Assembly: GCA_937766455.1 (NCBI GenBank) | Contig: CALLXD010000007.1 | Span: 1-35,315 of the forward strand | Length of the DNA: 35,315 bases | Reading direction: 5' to 3' | Origin: Vicinamibacterales bacterium | Lineage (GTDB): Bacteria; Acidobacteriota; Vicinamibacteria; Vicinamibacterales; UBA8438 | Shown here: positions 1 to 12,703 of the stretch, piece after piece | Layout: each line of letters starts with the position of its first letter | Numbering within the stretch: the first letter of the stretch is position 1 | The notes under the pieces: generated by a model | The model's database searches: none | What the model was told of the DNA's origin: nothing | The model's input: only the letters and a program-made list of their open reading frames with translations | Position numbers and translations under genes: made by a program

Positions 1-1114
1 GACCCTCTGGAGGCGGCCGACCGGCTCGGGCCAGACCCGCTACGGCTCTATCTCGTCAAGGAGATCGCCTTCGGACAGGACGGCGACTTTACCTGGGAGC
101 GTTTCGAGGAACGCTACAACGCGGACCTGGCGAACAATCTCGGCAATCTTGTGAGTCGCGTCGCCGTCATGGCGACGAAGTATCGCGCAGGGCGCGTTGC
201 ACCCGCCCCAGGCGCCGTCTCGCACCTCACCGAGCGCGCGGCGGACGTGGTCCGTCGCTATCAGGCCGCGATGGACGAACATCAGTTGCACGTGGGGATG
301 GCGGCCGCGTTCGAACTGGTGGACGCCACGAACGAGTTCATCACGCGTTCTGAACCCTGGGTGCTCGCCAAAGATCCGACGCGCGCTGCGGAACTGGACC
401 AAGCGCTGTTCGACATGGCCGAGGCGCTGCGTATTGCTGCGCTCCTGTTGTGGCCCGCGATACCGACGTCGGCATCGGAGATTCTGCGTCGGGTCGGCGA
501 GACCCGGCCGGCGGATGCGTTACGGGTCCCTCGTGACACCGCCTGGTCGACGGGCGCGCGGACGATTTCCACGGGGCCGCCACTGTGGCCTCGTATTGAC
601 ACGAGCGGGCCGGCGTCTGCGAAGGGCGCGGCCGAGAAAGGCACGGAAGACACGATGACGAGCGAGACAGAGACCCCCGGCCAGGACGACACCAGCCCGC
701 CGCCCGCGACGGCCGACCGCGCGACGACGGCCGCAGAGGCGGTCACGCCGGAAGCGGTGCCGGTTCCGGTGGCGGAGGAGCCTCGGCTCTCGTTCGACGA
801 TTTCATGAAGTTGACGCTGAAGGTGGCCAAGGTGGTCGCAGCCGAAGCGATTCCGAAATCGAAGAAACTGCTGAAGGTGACGGTCGACCTGGGGACGGAA
901 CAACGGACGGTGGTGGCCGGCATCGCGCGGGCATATACCCCGGAGGAACTGGTCGGCCGCACGGTGGTCGTCGTGGCCAATCTGACCTAAGGCCAAGCTG
1001 ATGGGTGTCGAGTCGAACGGCATGATTCTCGCGGCCACGGACCCGGACCAGAATCCGGTGTTACTCACTCTGGACGCGCCCGAAAAGGCCCCCCCGGGTT
1101 CACGGGTTCGGTGA
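1..1114 (+). CDS. metG: Methionyl-tRNA synthetase, 3' part, with a frameshift near its end
   Basis: Cytoplasmic enzyme that charges tRNA(Met). The window opens inside the gene, in the end of the catalytic domain and the helical anticodon-binding domain (FGQDGDFTWERFEERYNADL and NNLGNLVSRV are typical MetG segments). An Ala/Pro/Thr-rich linker follows, then the C-terminal tRNA-binding OB domain of the EMAPII/Trbp111 type (LSFDDFMKLTLKVAKVV onward). The open frame hits TAA at 988-990, but the next frame continues the expected family sequence (AKLMGVESNGMILAATD) to TGA at 1112-1114. Removing one base, most simply the T at 988, restores an uninterrupted domain. This is therefore a one-base insertion, real or artefactual. 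The 5' end lies outside the window. tatD starts 4 bases downstream of the restored stop. Confidence 0.93.
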
Positions 1115-1117
1115 GTC

Positions 1118-1943
1118 GTGTCAGTGCCGGCAACGGAAAGTCCAGCGTCCGTGATTGACTCTCATTGCCATCTGGCAGATGAGGCCTTTGAAGCCACCCT
1201 GCCGGAGGTGATCGAGAGGGCCCGCGCGGCCGGGGTAGAGGGCGCGCTGTGCATTCTCGACGCGACCAATCCGGCGGAAGCGGCGCGGTCAACGCGGGTT
1301 GCGTTGTTGTGGCCGGCGGTGCGGTTTGCGGTCGGGGTGCACCCGCACCAAGCCGGTGTGTTCGCCGAGCGACTCGACGACGTGGGTACGCACGTGCGTG
1401 CCGCCGTGGCGGCGCGGGCTGGCACCTGCGCGATCGGAGAAATCGGGCTGGACTATCACTACGATTTCGCGTCGCCTGATGTCCAGCGCGAAGTGTTTCG
1501 GCGGCAAATTCTGGTCGCGTCCGAGTTGGACCACCCGATTGTGGTGCATACGCGCGAGGCGGACGACGACACGTTCGCGATCCTGACGGACGACGCCACG
1601 CCTCGGGTGTCTGGTGTCTTTCATTGTTTTACCGGGAACGCCGCGACCGCACAGCGCGCGGTGGACCTGGGGTTTTACGTATCGTTTTCGGGCATCGTGA
1701 CGTTCCGGACGGCCGACTCGATCCGGGAGGCGGCCGCCGTGGTGCCCGCTGATCGGCTACTGATAGAAACCGATTCACCGTATCTGGCGCCGGTGCCGCA
1801 CCGCGGGAAACAGAACGAGCCTGGCTGGGTCGTGCGCGTCGCCGATGTCATTGCCGAGGTTCGTGGGGGTGTCTCCGGCCGACGTGCATGCCCAGACCAC
1901 GGCGGCGTACCAGGCCTTGTTTCGGCCCCATCATACGCGCTAA
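1118..1943 (+). CDS. tatD: TatD family metal-dependent hydrolase, frameshifted near the 3' end
   Basis: TIM-barrel metal-dependent nuclease/hydrolase of the TatD/YcfH family, often adjacent to metG. Seen: the N-terminal metal motif SHCHL, the GEIGLDYHYDFASPDVQ segment, VVHTREADDD, FHCFTGN, and the C-terminal signature IETDSPYLAPVPHRGKQNEP. The frame starting at GTG 1118 is open to 1960, but after residue ~249 its sequence no longer resembles TatD. Removing one G from the five-G run at 1865-1869 restores a typical ending (RGVSPADVHAQTTAAYQALF) and a TAA at 1941-1943, giving about 274 residues, a normal size. The start could be GTG 1118 or the in-frame GTG at 1124. Close spacing after metG suggests one transcript. 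Confidence 0.9.
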
Positions 1944-1956
1944 AGGGTTGTAATAA

Positions 1957-1986
1957 TTGACACTTGGCTCGCAAGTGTGCTGAGAT
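1957..1986 (+). promoter_or_regulatory. Possible sigma-70 promoter upstream of the polyprenyl synthase
   Basis: A perfect TTGACA at 1957-1962 is followed after 18 bases by TGAGAT at 1981-1986, a weak -10. It lies just after the restored tatD stop and 21 bases upstream of the preferred GTG start of the next gene. The -35 is convincing and the -10 is poor, so this is tentative. Confidence 0.3.
1960..1978 (+). other. Short perfect hairpin between tatD and the polyprenyl synthase
   Basis: ACACTTG (1960-1966) and CAAGTGT (1972-1978) form a 7-bp stem around a 5-base loop. There is no T-run afterwards, so it is not a standard intrinsic terminator. It overlaps the spacer of the possible promoter. 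Confidence 0.35.
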
Positions 1987-2006
1987 CCCGAACGCGAGGA
2001 TTCACT

Positions 2007-6531
<4,525 letters not shown>

Positions 6532-6597
6532 CCGCTCCAGTCACCCAGTTGTACCGCGGGGCCATCGAACATGGTCCGGTGAGCTCTTTGACAATCC

Positions 6598-7002
6598 GCC
6601 GTAGAGGGACAGACGACCGCCGCGCGACCCACCCCGTGTGGGTCGCGGGGAGGAAAGTCCGAACTCCAGAGGGCAGTGCGCCGGGTAATCCCCGGTCAGG
6701 GCGACCTGAAGGAAAGTGGCACAGAAAATATACCGCCCGCCTTGGCCCGCAAGGGCGAGGGCGAGTAAGGGTGAAATGGTGCGGTAAGAGCGCACCGCGT
6801 TTGCCGTAAGGTGAATGGCAGGCTAAACCCCGCACGGAGCAAGACCAAATAGGGAGGCGTTATAGGGCGGCCCGTCCGAAGCCTCCGGGTAGGTTGCTTG
6901 ATCCCGCCAGTGATGGCGGGGCTAGAGGAATGGTCGTCGCTCGGTGAACCGCCTTTGGGCGGGAATCCGGGTACAGAATTCGGCTTATCGTCCTTCTGCG
7001 GC
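6598..7002 (+). ncRNA. rnpB: RNase P RNA, bacterial type A
   Basis: Catalytic RNA that matures tRNA 5' ends. Conserved blocks occur in the right order: GAGGAAAGTCCGAACTCC near 6650, ACAGAAAATATACCGCC near 6721, GGTGAAATGGTGCGGTAAGA near 6770, GGAGCAAGACCAAATAGG near 6836, GGTAGGTTGCTTGA near 6889, AGAGGAATGG near 6925 and ACAGAATTCGGCTTAT at 6973-6988. Helix P1 closes the molecule: 6598-6610 pairs with 6990-7002 over 13 bp including G-U pairs, and I used it to set the ends, which may be off by a few bases. The gene begins about 66 bases after the response regulator stop. Open frames across it are incidental. Confidence 0.95.
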
Positions 7003-7016
7003 GGATCCTTTATTGG

Positions 7017-7071
7017 CTGGGGCTCTGCCCCAGACCCCGGCTCGGCGCTTGCGGGGGCCCCGGGGCCCCGC
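7017..7071. repeat. GC-rich palindromic spacer, REP-like
   Basis: Two dyads follow rnpB. CTGGGGC/GCCCCAG (7017-7033) is a 7-bp perfect stem with a TCT loop. The segment 7051-7071 is built from alternating G4/C4 blocks (GGGGCCCC twice) and can fold on itself. A CGCGGGCTCGCAGGTGCTCGC stretch follows near 7081-7101. No U-run is present, so this is not a standard intrinsic terminator, though the hairpins could protect the rnpB 3' end. The region 7003-7210 otherwise holds no gene I can support. Confidence 0.4.
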
Positions 7072-7210
7072 TCCGACTGCCTCGCGGGCTCGCAGGTGCT
7101 CGCCGTTTTCGGGTTGGGCTGACTCGGCACAACGGGGCGTTGGCCCGGACTCTGGCTCGGGGTTGGCGAGGGCACGGCGGTGTGAACGACGAACGCTGGG
7201 AGGGGGACTC

Positions 7211-8344
7211 ATGATGCGCCGTGGACTCATATTGGTTGGCCTGGTCGTGCTGATTGGCGTGGCTGGGTCGCTGGCGGCGCAGAGCGGTCGGGGGGCGGGG
7301 GGGCGGAAGAGTCGCTCAGTGTTGAGGACTACACGCCGCGATCGACCCTCGTGGTTCCGGAGCATCCGGTGCCGCGCGCGAAGTTTCCGGTCGTGGATGT
7401 GCATAGCCATCACCGGCCCGGCGTGTCGGGTGCCCGCTGGGACACCATTGTCGGAGAGATGGACCAGCTGAACCTGCAGGTCCTGGTGAATCTGAGCGGC
7501 GGGTCGGGTGACACATTGTCCCGGGGCGTCCAGGCCATCGAGACGAGCGACCATCCAGGGCGAATGGTGTTCTTTCGCGAATCTCGATTTCGGTGGGGGT
7601 GTGACGCCTGGGTTTGGCCAGCGGGCAGCGGCGCAGCTCGAACGCGATGTCGCGGCTGGGGCCGTTGGTCTGAAACTGTTCAAGAACTTTGGGATCAGCG
7701 TTCGTGATGGGCAGGGACAGCGGGTCACGGTTGACGACCCGGAACTGGACCCGGTGTGGGAGATGTGCGCACGCCTCAACATTCCGGTGCTCATTCACAC
7801 CGGTGAGCCCAGCGAGTTCTACCAACCGGTCGACCGTCACAACGAGCGGTGGCTTGAGTTGATTCTTCGCCCTGGGCGTCGCATGCCGTCGGATGTGTAT
7901 CCGACCTTTGACACGATGATGGGGGAACGCGACCGGATGTTCCTGCGGCATCCGAACACGCGCTTCATTGCCGCCCACATGGCGTGGCACGCAAACGACC
8001 TGGCTCGTCTGGGGGCCATGCTCGACCGGATGCCCAACGTGGTGGTGGGCACGGGCGCGATTCTCTATGAACTGGGACGCCAGCCCCGGGCCGCGCGCGC
8101 GTTCTTCGAGAAGTACTCGGACCGAGTGCTGTTCGGCAAGGACTCGTATGTGCCAGATGAATTTCCCTACTACTGGCGGACGTTCGAGACGAACGACGAA
8201 TATTTCGACTACTACCGGCGCTACCACGCATTCTGGAAGATGTATGGCTTGGGGCTGTCTGACGACATCCTGCGCAAGGTGTATTACGAGAACGCCCTCC
8301 GGGTCGTACCGGGGATTGACCCCAGCAGCTTTCCAGCTCACTGA
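7211..8344 (+). CDS. Secreted amidohydrolase-family protein with two compensating frameshifts
   Basis: Predicted exported TIM-barrel hydrolase or decarboxylase of the amidohydrolase-2 superfamily. An N-terminal signal peptide (MMRRGLILVGLVVLIGVAG, then LAAQ) follows a GGGAGGGGG ribosome-binding site. The frame then shifts twice. Near the G-runs at 7290-7303 one G seems missing, and at the TTT at 7573-7575 one T seems extra. After correction the protein reads continuously: EDYTPRSTLVVPEHPVPRAK, then metal-type motif VDVHSHH, then ANLDFGGGVTPGFG, then IPVLIHTGEPSEFY, FIAAHMAWHAND and LFGKDSYVPDEFPYYW. Corrected length is about 377 residues. The substrate cannot be inferred. ATG 7214 is an alternative start. 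The epimerase begins 12 bases downstream. Confidence 0.8.
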
Positions 8345-8356
8345 CAACCAGGAGAC

Positions 8357-9307
8357 ATGGCTACATACCTCGTGACCGGCGGCGCCGGATTCATCGGGTC
8401 ACACGTCTGCGAAGAACTGGTTTCGCGCGGTGATCGAGTTCGCGTCGTCGACGATCTCTCGACCGGTCGGAGAGAGAACCTTGACCACCTTGAGGGGGTC
8501 GAGCTGATCATTGGCGACGTGGCGGACCCCAAGACCGCCGACGGTGCGGTCGCCGGGGTCGACTACGTCGTGCATCTGGCTGCGATCCCGTCGGTGCCTC
8601 GGTCTATCGAAGACCCGCTGTCCTCCAATCACGCCAACGTGACGGGCACGTTGAGCGTTCTCGTGGCCGCCCAGCGGCATGGGGTCAAGCGTCTGGTGTT
8701 CGCCAGTTCGTCGGCGGTCTACGGCGACAGCGCGCTGTTGCCGAAGCACGAGGACATGCCGACGCAGCCGTTGTCACCGTATGCGCTACAGAAGCTGACT
8801 GGCGAGCGGTATCTCAGGTTGTTCTACGACCTGCACGGGTTGGAGACGGTCTCGGTGCGGTACTTCAACGTCTTCGGGCCCCGTCAGGACCCGGCGTCGG
8901 CGTATTCGGGGGTGATCTCGCTCTTCGCGCGATGCTTCATCGAGAACCGTCCACCGACGATTTACGGCGACGGAGAGCAGACCCGAGACTTCACGTACGT
9001 GCGGAATGTGGTCGACGGCACGCTGCGGGCCTGCGTCTCCCCCGGTGCCGCGGGCCGGGTCATCAACGTCACCTGCGGCGGTCGCGTGTCGCTCAACGTG
9101 CTGTTCAACACCATGCGCGGGATGACGGCCAGCACCGTGACCCCAAACTACACCGACGCGAGGGTCGGCGACGTTCGAGACTCACAGGGCGACATTACGC
9201 GCGCTCAGGCATTGCTCCAATACGCACCCACTGTGTTGCTCGAGGAGGGGCTCGAGGCCACCATGGCGTGGTGTCGGGACCAGACCTTTCACACGACGCC
9301 TGTCTGA
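8357..9307 (+). CDS. NAD-dependent nucleotide-sugar epimerase/dehydratase (UDP-hexose 4-epimerase-like)
   Basis: Extended short-chain dehydrogenase/reductase acting on nucleotide sugars, likely feeding surface polysaccharide synthesis. Seen: NAD-binding TGGAGFIG at 7-14, catalytic Ser region FASSSAVYG at ~115-123, and the YxxxK pair Tyr142/Lys146 (SPYALQK). The YFNVFGPRQDP and IYGDGEQTRDFTYV motifs resemble WbpP-type UDP-GlcNAc/UDP-Glc 4-epimerases. Length is 316 residues, complete. AGGAG sits 6 bases before ATG 8357. It probably shares a transcript with the upstream amidohydrolase, but there is no obvious functional link. The exact sugar is unresolved. Confidence 0.9.
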   Translation: MATYLVTGGAGFIGSHVCEELVSRGDRVRVVDDLSTGRRENLDHLEGVELIIGDVADPKTADGAVAGVDYVVHLAAIPSVPRSIEDPLSSNHANVTGTLSVLVAAQRHGVKRLVFASSSAVYGDSALLPKHEDMPTQPLSPYALQKLTGERYLRLFYDLHGLETVSVRYFNVFGPRQDPASAYSGVISLFARCFIENRPPTIYGDGEQTRDFTYVRNVVDGTLRACVSPGAAGRVINVTCGGRVSLNVLFNTMRGMTASTVTPNYTDARVGDVRDSQGDITRAQALLQYAPTVLLEEGLEATMAWCRDQTFHTTPV

Positions 9308-9342
9308 TTTCGTCCCATGCTGGCTGGCACGCCGAGACGCCG

Positions 9343-9708
9343 TCACTGCGCGTCCGGGGCGCTCGACGGGCTGTCCGAGAACGGCCGCACGAGCAAGATG
9401 TCGGTGGCAATTGCGTGGACGGTGACGGCGCGACCCGCGTCGATCGTGCTGTCCGGTTCCGCCGGCTCGGCCTGCCAGAGTTCACCGCGCACACGCACGT
9501 ACCCGCGAGGCGCCAGCGGCTCGACGGCGACGCCGGCCAGCCCGATCAGGCGTTCAATCACCCTCCGCGAGTCCGGCTCGTAGGCCGTACGCAGCCACGG
9601 GTAGAGCGCGGCGTCCTTCAGCATCCAAACCACGACGAGGGCTACCGCGCCCCATCCCGGCAGCATCGCCCAGCGATACAAGCCCACGACGACGCCGACG
9701 AGGATCAA
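9343..9708 (-). CDS. NfeD-like membrane protein
   Basis: Short protein with two predicted membrane segments (ILVGVVVGLYRWAML and AVALVVVWMLKDAAL) and a C-terminal beta-rich domain (AVEPLAPRGYVRVRGELWQA) that matches the OB-like NfeD C-terminal domain. NfeD proteins work with membrane-bound stomatin/flotillin partners, none of which is visible here. The nearest listed start is TTG 9708 (121 residues). The same frame is open upstream to about 9785 and encodes a Cys-rich stretch ending PCIRCPVC directly before the first helix, so a longer form starting at a non-standard codon, or an upstream indel, is possible. It is the last gene of a minus-strand run. Confidence 0.7.
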   Translation of the reverse strand: MILVGVVVGLYRWAMLPGWGAVALVVVWMLKDAALYPWLRTAYEPDSRRVIERLIGLAGVAVEPLAPRGYVRVRGELWQAEPAEPDSTIDAGRAVTVHAIATDILLVRPFSDSPSSAPDAQ

Positions 9709-9861
9709 GCAGACCGGGCACCTGATACAAGGCGTACCGTCGACGAGTCTGGGCCGCTGTCGGGGTCTCTCGCACAGGTTCCACTCCTACCGCTGCGCGA
9801 CCGACTCAGACCGTGTCGCTCCAGTGCCCAGCCACGTACGGAGCCGCGCCCTGCCCCGTCA

Positions 9862-10680
9862 CTACAGGGGCTCGGCTGAGCCGGTCGCCCAAGCTCTCCA
9901 GCGATCGTGGCGACGCTCCACCGCCAGAGCCATCCCGAAGCAATCGGTCAGATGTTGGCTCGTCAATACCTCGGCGATCGGTCCCGCCGCACGAATCGCG
10001 CCGTCTGCGAGCAGCAACGCATGCGTGAATCCTGGAGGGATTTCGTCGACATGGTGGGTGACCACGATCACCGGCGGCGAATCCGCGTCTTGGGCAAGCT
10101 CGGTGAGGGTCCGGACGAGCTGCTCGCGACCGGCCAAATCGAGCCCGGCGGTCGGCTCGTCAAGTACCAGTAGGCCCGGGTCAGTCATCAGGGCTCGTGC
10201 GAGCAGGACCCGCTGGCGCTCGCCAGACGAGAGTGTGCCAAATGCTTGATCCCGATGCGTCTGGCATCCGACGCGTGCGAGGCAGGCGTGCGCGTGTGCC
10301 CAATCGGCATCGTCATAGGTGTGCCACCAATGCGCCAGGGCCGCGTGTTTGCCGGCCACCACGAGCTGCGAGGCAGTCAGTCTCGGCTGCATCATGGCCG
10401 CCAACGCCGCGCTCGTGACCCCGATGCGGCGACGGAGCGCGCGCACCTCGACGCGACCGAGTTCGCCGCCGAGCACCCGCACCGTTCCCTGGGACGGGTG
10501 CTGGTAGAGCGTGACGATCTGGCAGAGCGTACTCTTGCCGCTTCCGTTTGGGCCCAGCACGACCCATCGTTCGTTCGCCCGAACCTGCCAGTCGATACCG
10601 TCGAGGATGGCGGTGCCGTCGCGCACGAACCGGACCCCTGACATGGTGACTACGGCGTCCGAGTCCATCGGCGAATCCAT
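9862..10680 (-). CDS. ABC transporter ATP-binding protein, unpaired
   Basis: ATPase subunit of an ABC system, 272 residues. Seen: Walker A GPNGSGKS at 43-50, signature LSSGERQ from 150, Walker B LLVLDEP at 170-176, D-loop region TAGLDLAGRE, and switch His209 (VVTHH). The sequence layout (ILDGIDWQVRANERWVVLGP) resembles ModF/YlmA-type ATPases, which often act without an adjacent permease. No permease is next to it. The only solute-binding gene in the window (30694-31482) is 20 kb away. The upstream gene stops 42 bases before this ATG, so co-transcription is likely. The start could also be the in-frame ATG at 10668. Confidence 0.9.
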   Translation of the reverse strand: MDSPMDSDAVVTMSGVRFVRDGTAILDGIDWQVRANERWVVLGPNGSGKSTLCQIVTLYQHPSQGTVRVLGGELGRVEVRALRRRIGVTSAALAAMMQPRLTASQLVVAGKHAALAHWWHTYDDADWAHAHACLARVGCQTHRDQAFGTLSSGERQRVLLARALMTDPGLLVLDEPTAGLDLAGREQLVRTLTELAQDADSPPVIVVTHHVDEIPPGFTHALLLADGAIRAAGPIAEVLTSQHLTDCFGMALAVERRHDRWRAWATGSAEPL

Positions 10681-10722
10681 TCGTGGGTATCGTGGTGGTG
10701 AGAGCCAGGTACCAGGTGAACG

Positions 10723-11584
10723 CTAGCCCGCGTCCGCGTCCGCGCCTGCGTCCGAAACGGGAGGAGCGTTGCCCGGAACCACCTCGTCCGCGTCGCCGTC
10801 GTCAGAACACACATCCACCATGGGGGCGTCGGCGGCACCGGACACGACGCGCAGTTGTCCGGTCTGGTTCGTGAGCACGGCAACGTTCGCGGCCAGAAAC
10901 AGCCCCGCTCCGGTCATCTCCATGGTCTCCTCGACCCAGTCGATGAGGGCATAGACGAGGTTACTGCTGCCATGGAGGTCGGTCCAGTAGGCCAGGGCCA
11001 GTTCTACCCCCCATCGCCCCGCCTACGAAGATCGCGCCGGCCCTCACGAATCGGAACCGCGTGATGGCTGGCAGATGCGCGAGAAATTTGAGGTAGGACA
11101 GCACGAAGATCGAGACGAGGACGCTGGCTGGGATGACCCAACCGAAATAGAGCACCCCATCGAAGTCGAACCACGAGTTCATGCTCTCGTGGAGGCTCAC
11201 GAACTCGTCGAGAGAGACGTAGGCGAAGACCGCGGAGAGGCCCCACCAATGCCGCACGAACGGCTCGCCGGCCTGATGGGCGCGACTGGCGATCACGGCC
11301 AATAGCATCGCAGACGTGACGTGCATGGTCCCGGAGAGCCACGTGGGGACGTTCCGCTCGTAGCTGAGGCTGAACATATTCACGACATCGTATGGGTCGT
11401 CCATCCCCAGGCCCTGTTCGGCGATTTCCGCCATGAAGCCTGCCATGGCGACCACGGTGATGATGTCGATCAAGAACCGCTGGATCGGGACCTCGCGGAG
11501 TACGACCTGCATCGTGGCTGGCGCTGCGGAGTGGGCGGGGTGCTCTGTGGCCTCCACGACTGTCGGGTCCGACTCTGTCGGCAT
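10723..11584 (-). CDS. Polytopic membrane protein of unknown function, frameshifted
   Basis: I do not recognise the family. With ATG 11584 (AGGTG just upstream) the protein has about 286 residues after correction and about five to six hydrophobic segments. It has notable motifs: NMFSLSYERNVPTWLSG, AYVSLDEFVSLHESMN, and near the end ALIDWVEETMEMTGAGLFLA, which is rich in acidic residues next to membrane segments. The original frame runs into RTGPGLLDRPPWQQ and stops at 10961. Removing one base from the six-C run (plus strand 11007-11012) reads MGVELALAYWTDLHGSSN and on to TAG at 10723. The tail is Asp/Ala-rich low complexity. It starts 5 bases after the upstream membrane gene ends, so the two are surely co-transcribed. 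Confidence 0.7.
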
Positions 11585-11589
11585 GTCTG

Positions 11590-12651
11590 TCACACCTGCT
11601 TCCTTCGTACCGACCAGACAAATCCGTCGTACCAGAAGTGCATGATGGAAACGACCAGGGTGATCGCCCACAGGGCGTCGATGGTGGTGTCTGCCGCCTC
11701 AACCCAGAAGCCGTAGGCGCCGGCGATGCCGAGGAAGAGCACCGCCGTCAGCGGTTTTGCGAATGGAAGTTGGTCGAGATGAAACAGCACCATCAGGTTC
11801 TTCTTCTCGAACGCCCAGACGATACCGAAGTACTGGACGGCGTGGAAGAGGTTCATGATGAAAAAGGCCTCGCCGAAGGTATTGAATCCCCAGGTGAACA
11901 TGGAGACAGCCCCGGTGCTGACGAGCAGATACACCTTCTGCGGCGAAATGTCGTGCCCCTGCCGCTTGAGTTGCAGTTGCGCCCACGCTTAGTAGGCCAG
12001 GAAACCGGTGCCGCCGGCCAGTATCGTCCACGTGAATTACCCCTGGTTCGTCTGCATGAACCCCGAAATCGAGGTAAAGAACGTGGCCCCTAGTTCCTCG
12101 TACTCGAGAAAGTCCTCCACATGGTCCATCATGGTCGCGCCGGCCAAGGTCGGGCCAACATAGAGCAATTGGTTGAGATACCAATCGAGTCGGCGTCCGA
12201 CTAACGGGTCATTGCCAGCCTTGTGGTCGTAGATGCGCGCGAATCCGAAGGTCTGGAGCGCTGAATGGTAGACGTCCCAGAACGTCGCCAGCACCGAGAC
12301 GGATATGAGCACCCACACCGACGACACCATCGCCAGGTAGAGCACGATGGGAACGAGCAGGAACCGAAAGGGGTGCAGGCTCCGAATGGCGCGGTTGCCG
12401 TGGCTGCGGAAGAAGACGGCGAAGAGATGGGCGTGAATGATGATGCCGATCAGCAACCCCGCCCAGGTGACGTCATGGTCGTAGAACCTGAAATCGGTGT
12501 TGGCGAACCCCGAGTCCGAGATCAGGATGCCCAGGCACAGCGCGAACGTGGGAGGTAGCAAGAACAAAGTATAGTCGTAGGCCGCGCCGACGATGTACTC
12601 GGAGTTGGCCTGCGCCGGTGAGCCGGCGGTCGCGACCTTGTGCTTCGCCAT
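11590..12651 (-). pseudogene. Histidine-rich polytopic membrane protein with two in-frame TAA codons
   Basis: I do not recognise the family. The frame from ATG 12651 (GGAG 9 bases upstream) encodes a protein with about eight hydrophobic segments. It is interrupted by TAA at 12039-12037 and 11991-11989, after which the same frame continues to 11590. Hydrophobicity is continuous across both stops (FTWTILAGGTGFLAY lies between them), so these look like point changes in a formerly intact 353-codon gene. Both could derive from Tyr codons. Histidines sit in or beside membrane segments: IIHAHLFAVFFRSHG, FWDVYHSALQTFGF, MNLFHAVQYFGIVW and SIMHFWYDGFVW. It lies 52 bases after pntB. It could be a true pseudogene, two split genes or a sequence error. 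Confidence 0.65.
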
Positions 12652-12703
12652 GAAGGAAAACTCCGGGCACCGTCCGAAGAGCTGGACCCGTGCCCCGGGA
12701 TGT

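Noticed and set aside
985..1869. Programmed frameshifting in metG and tatD
   Set aside because: No slippery heptamer plus downstream structure is visible, neither family is known for it, and three further indels nearby point to error or mutation.
10650..10883. 77-codon minus-strand frame across the end of the membrane protein and ABC gene
   Set aside because: It is out of frame with both supported genes and overlaps the restored tail of the membrane protein.
11989..12039. UAA decoded as tyrosine genome-wide
   Set aside because: TAA ends the restored tatD frame in the same window, and no other gene here shows internal TAA.
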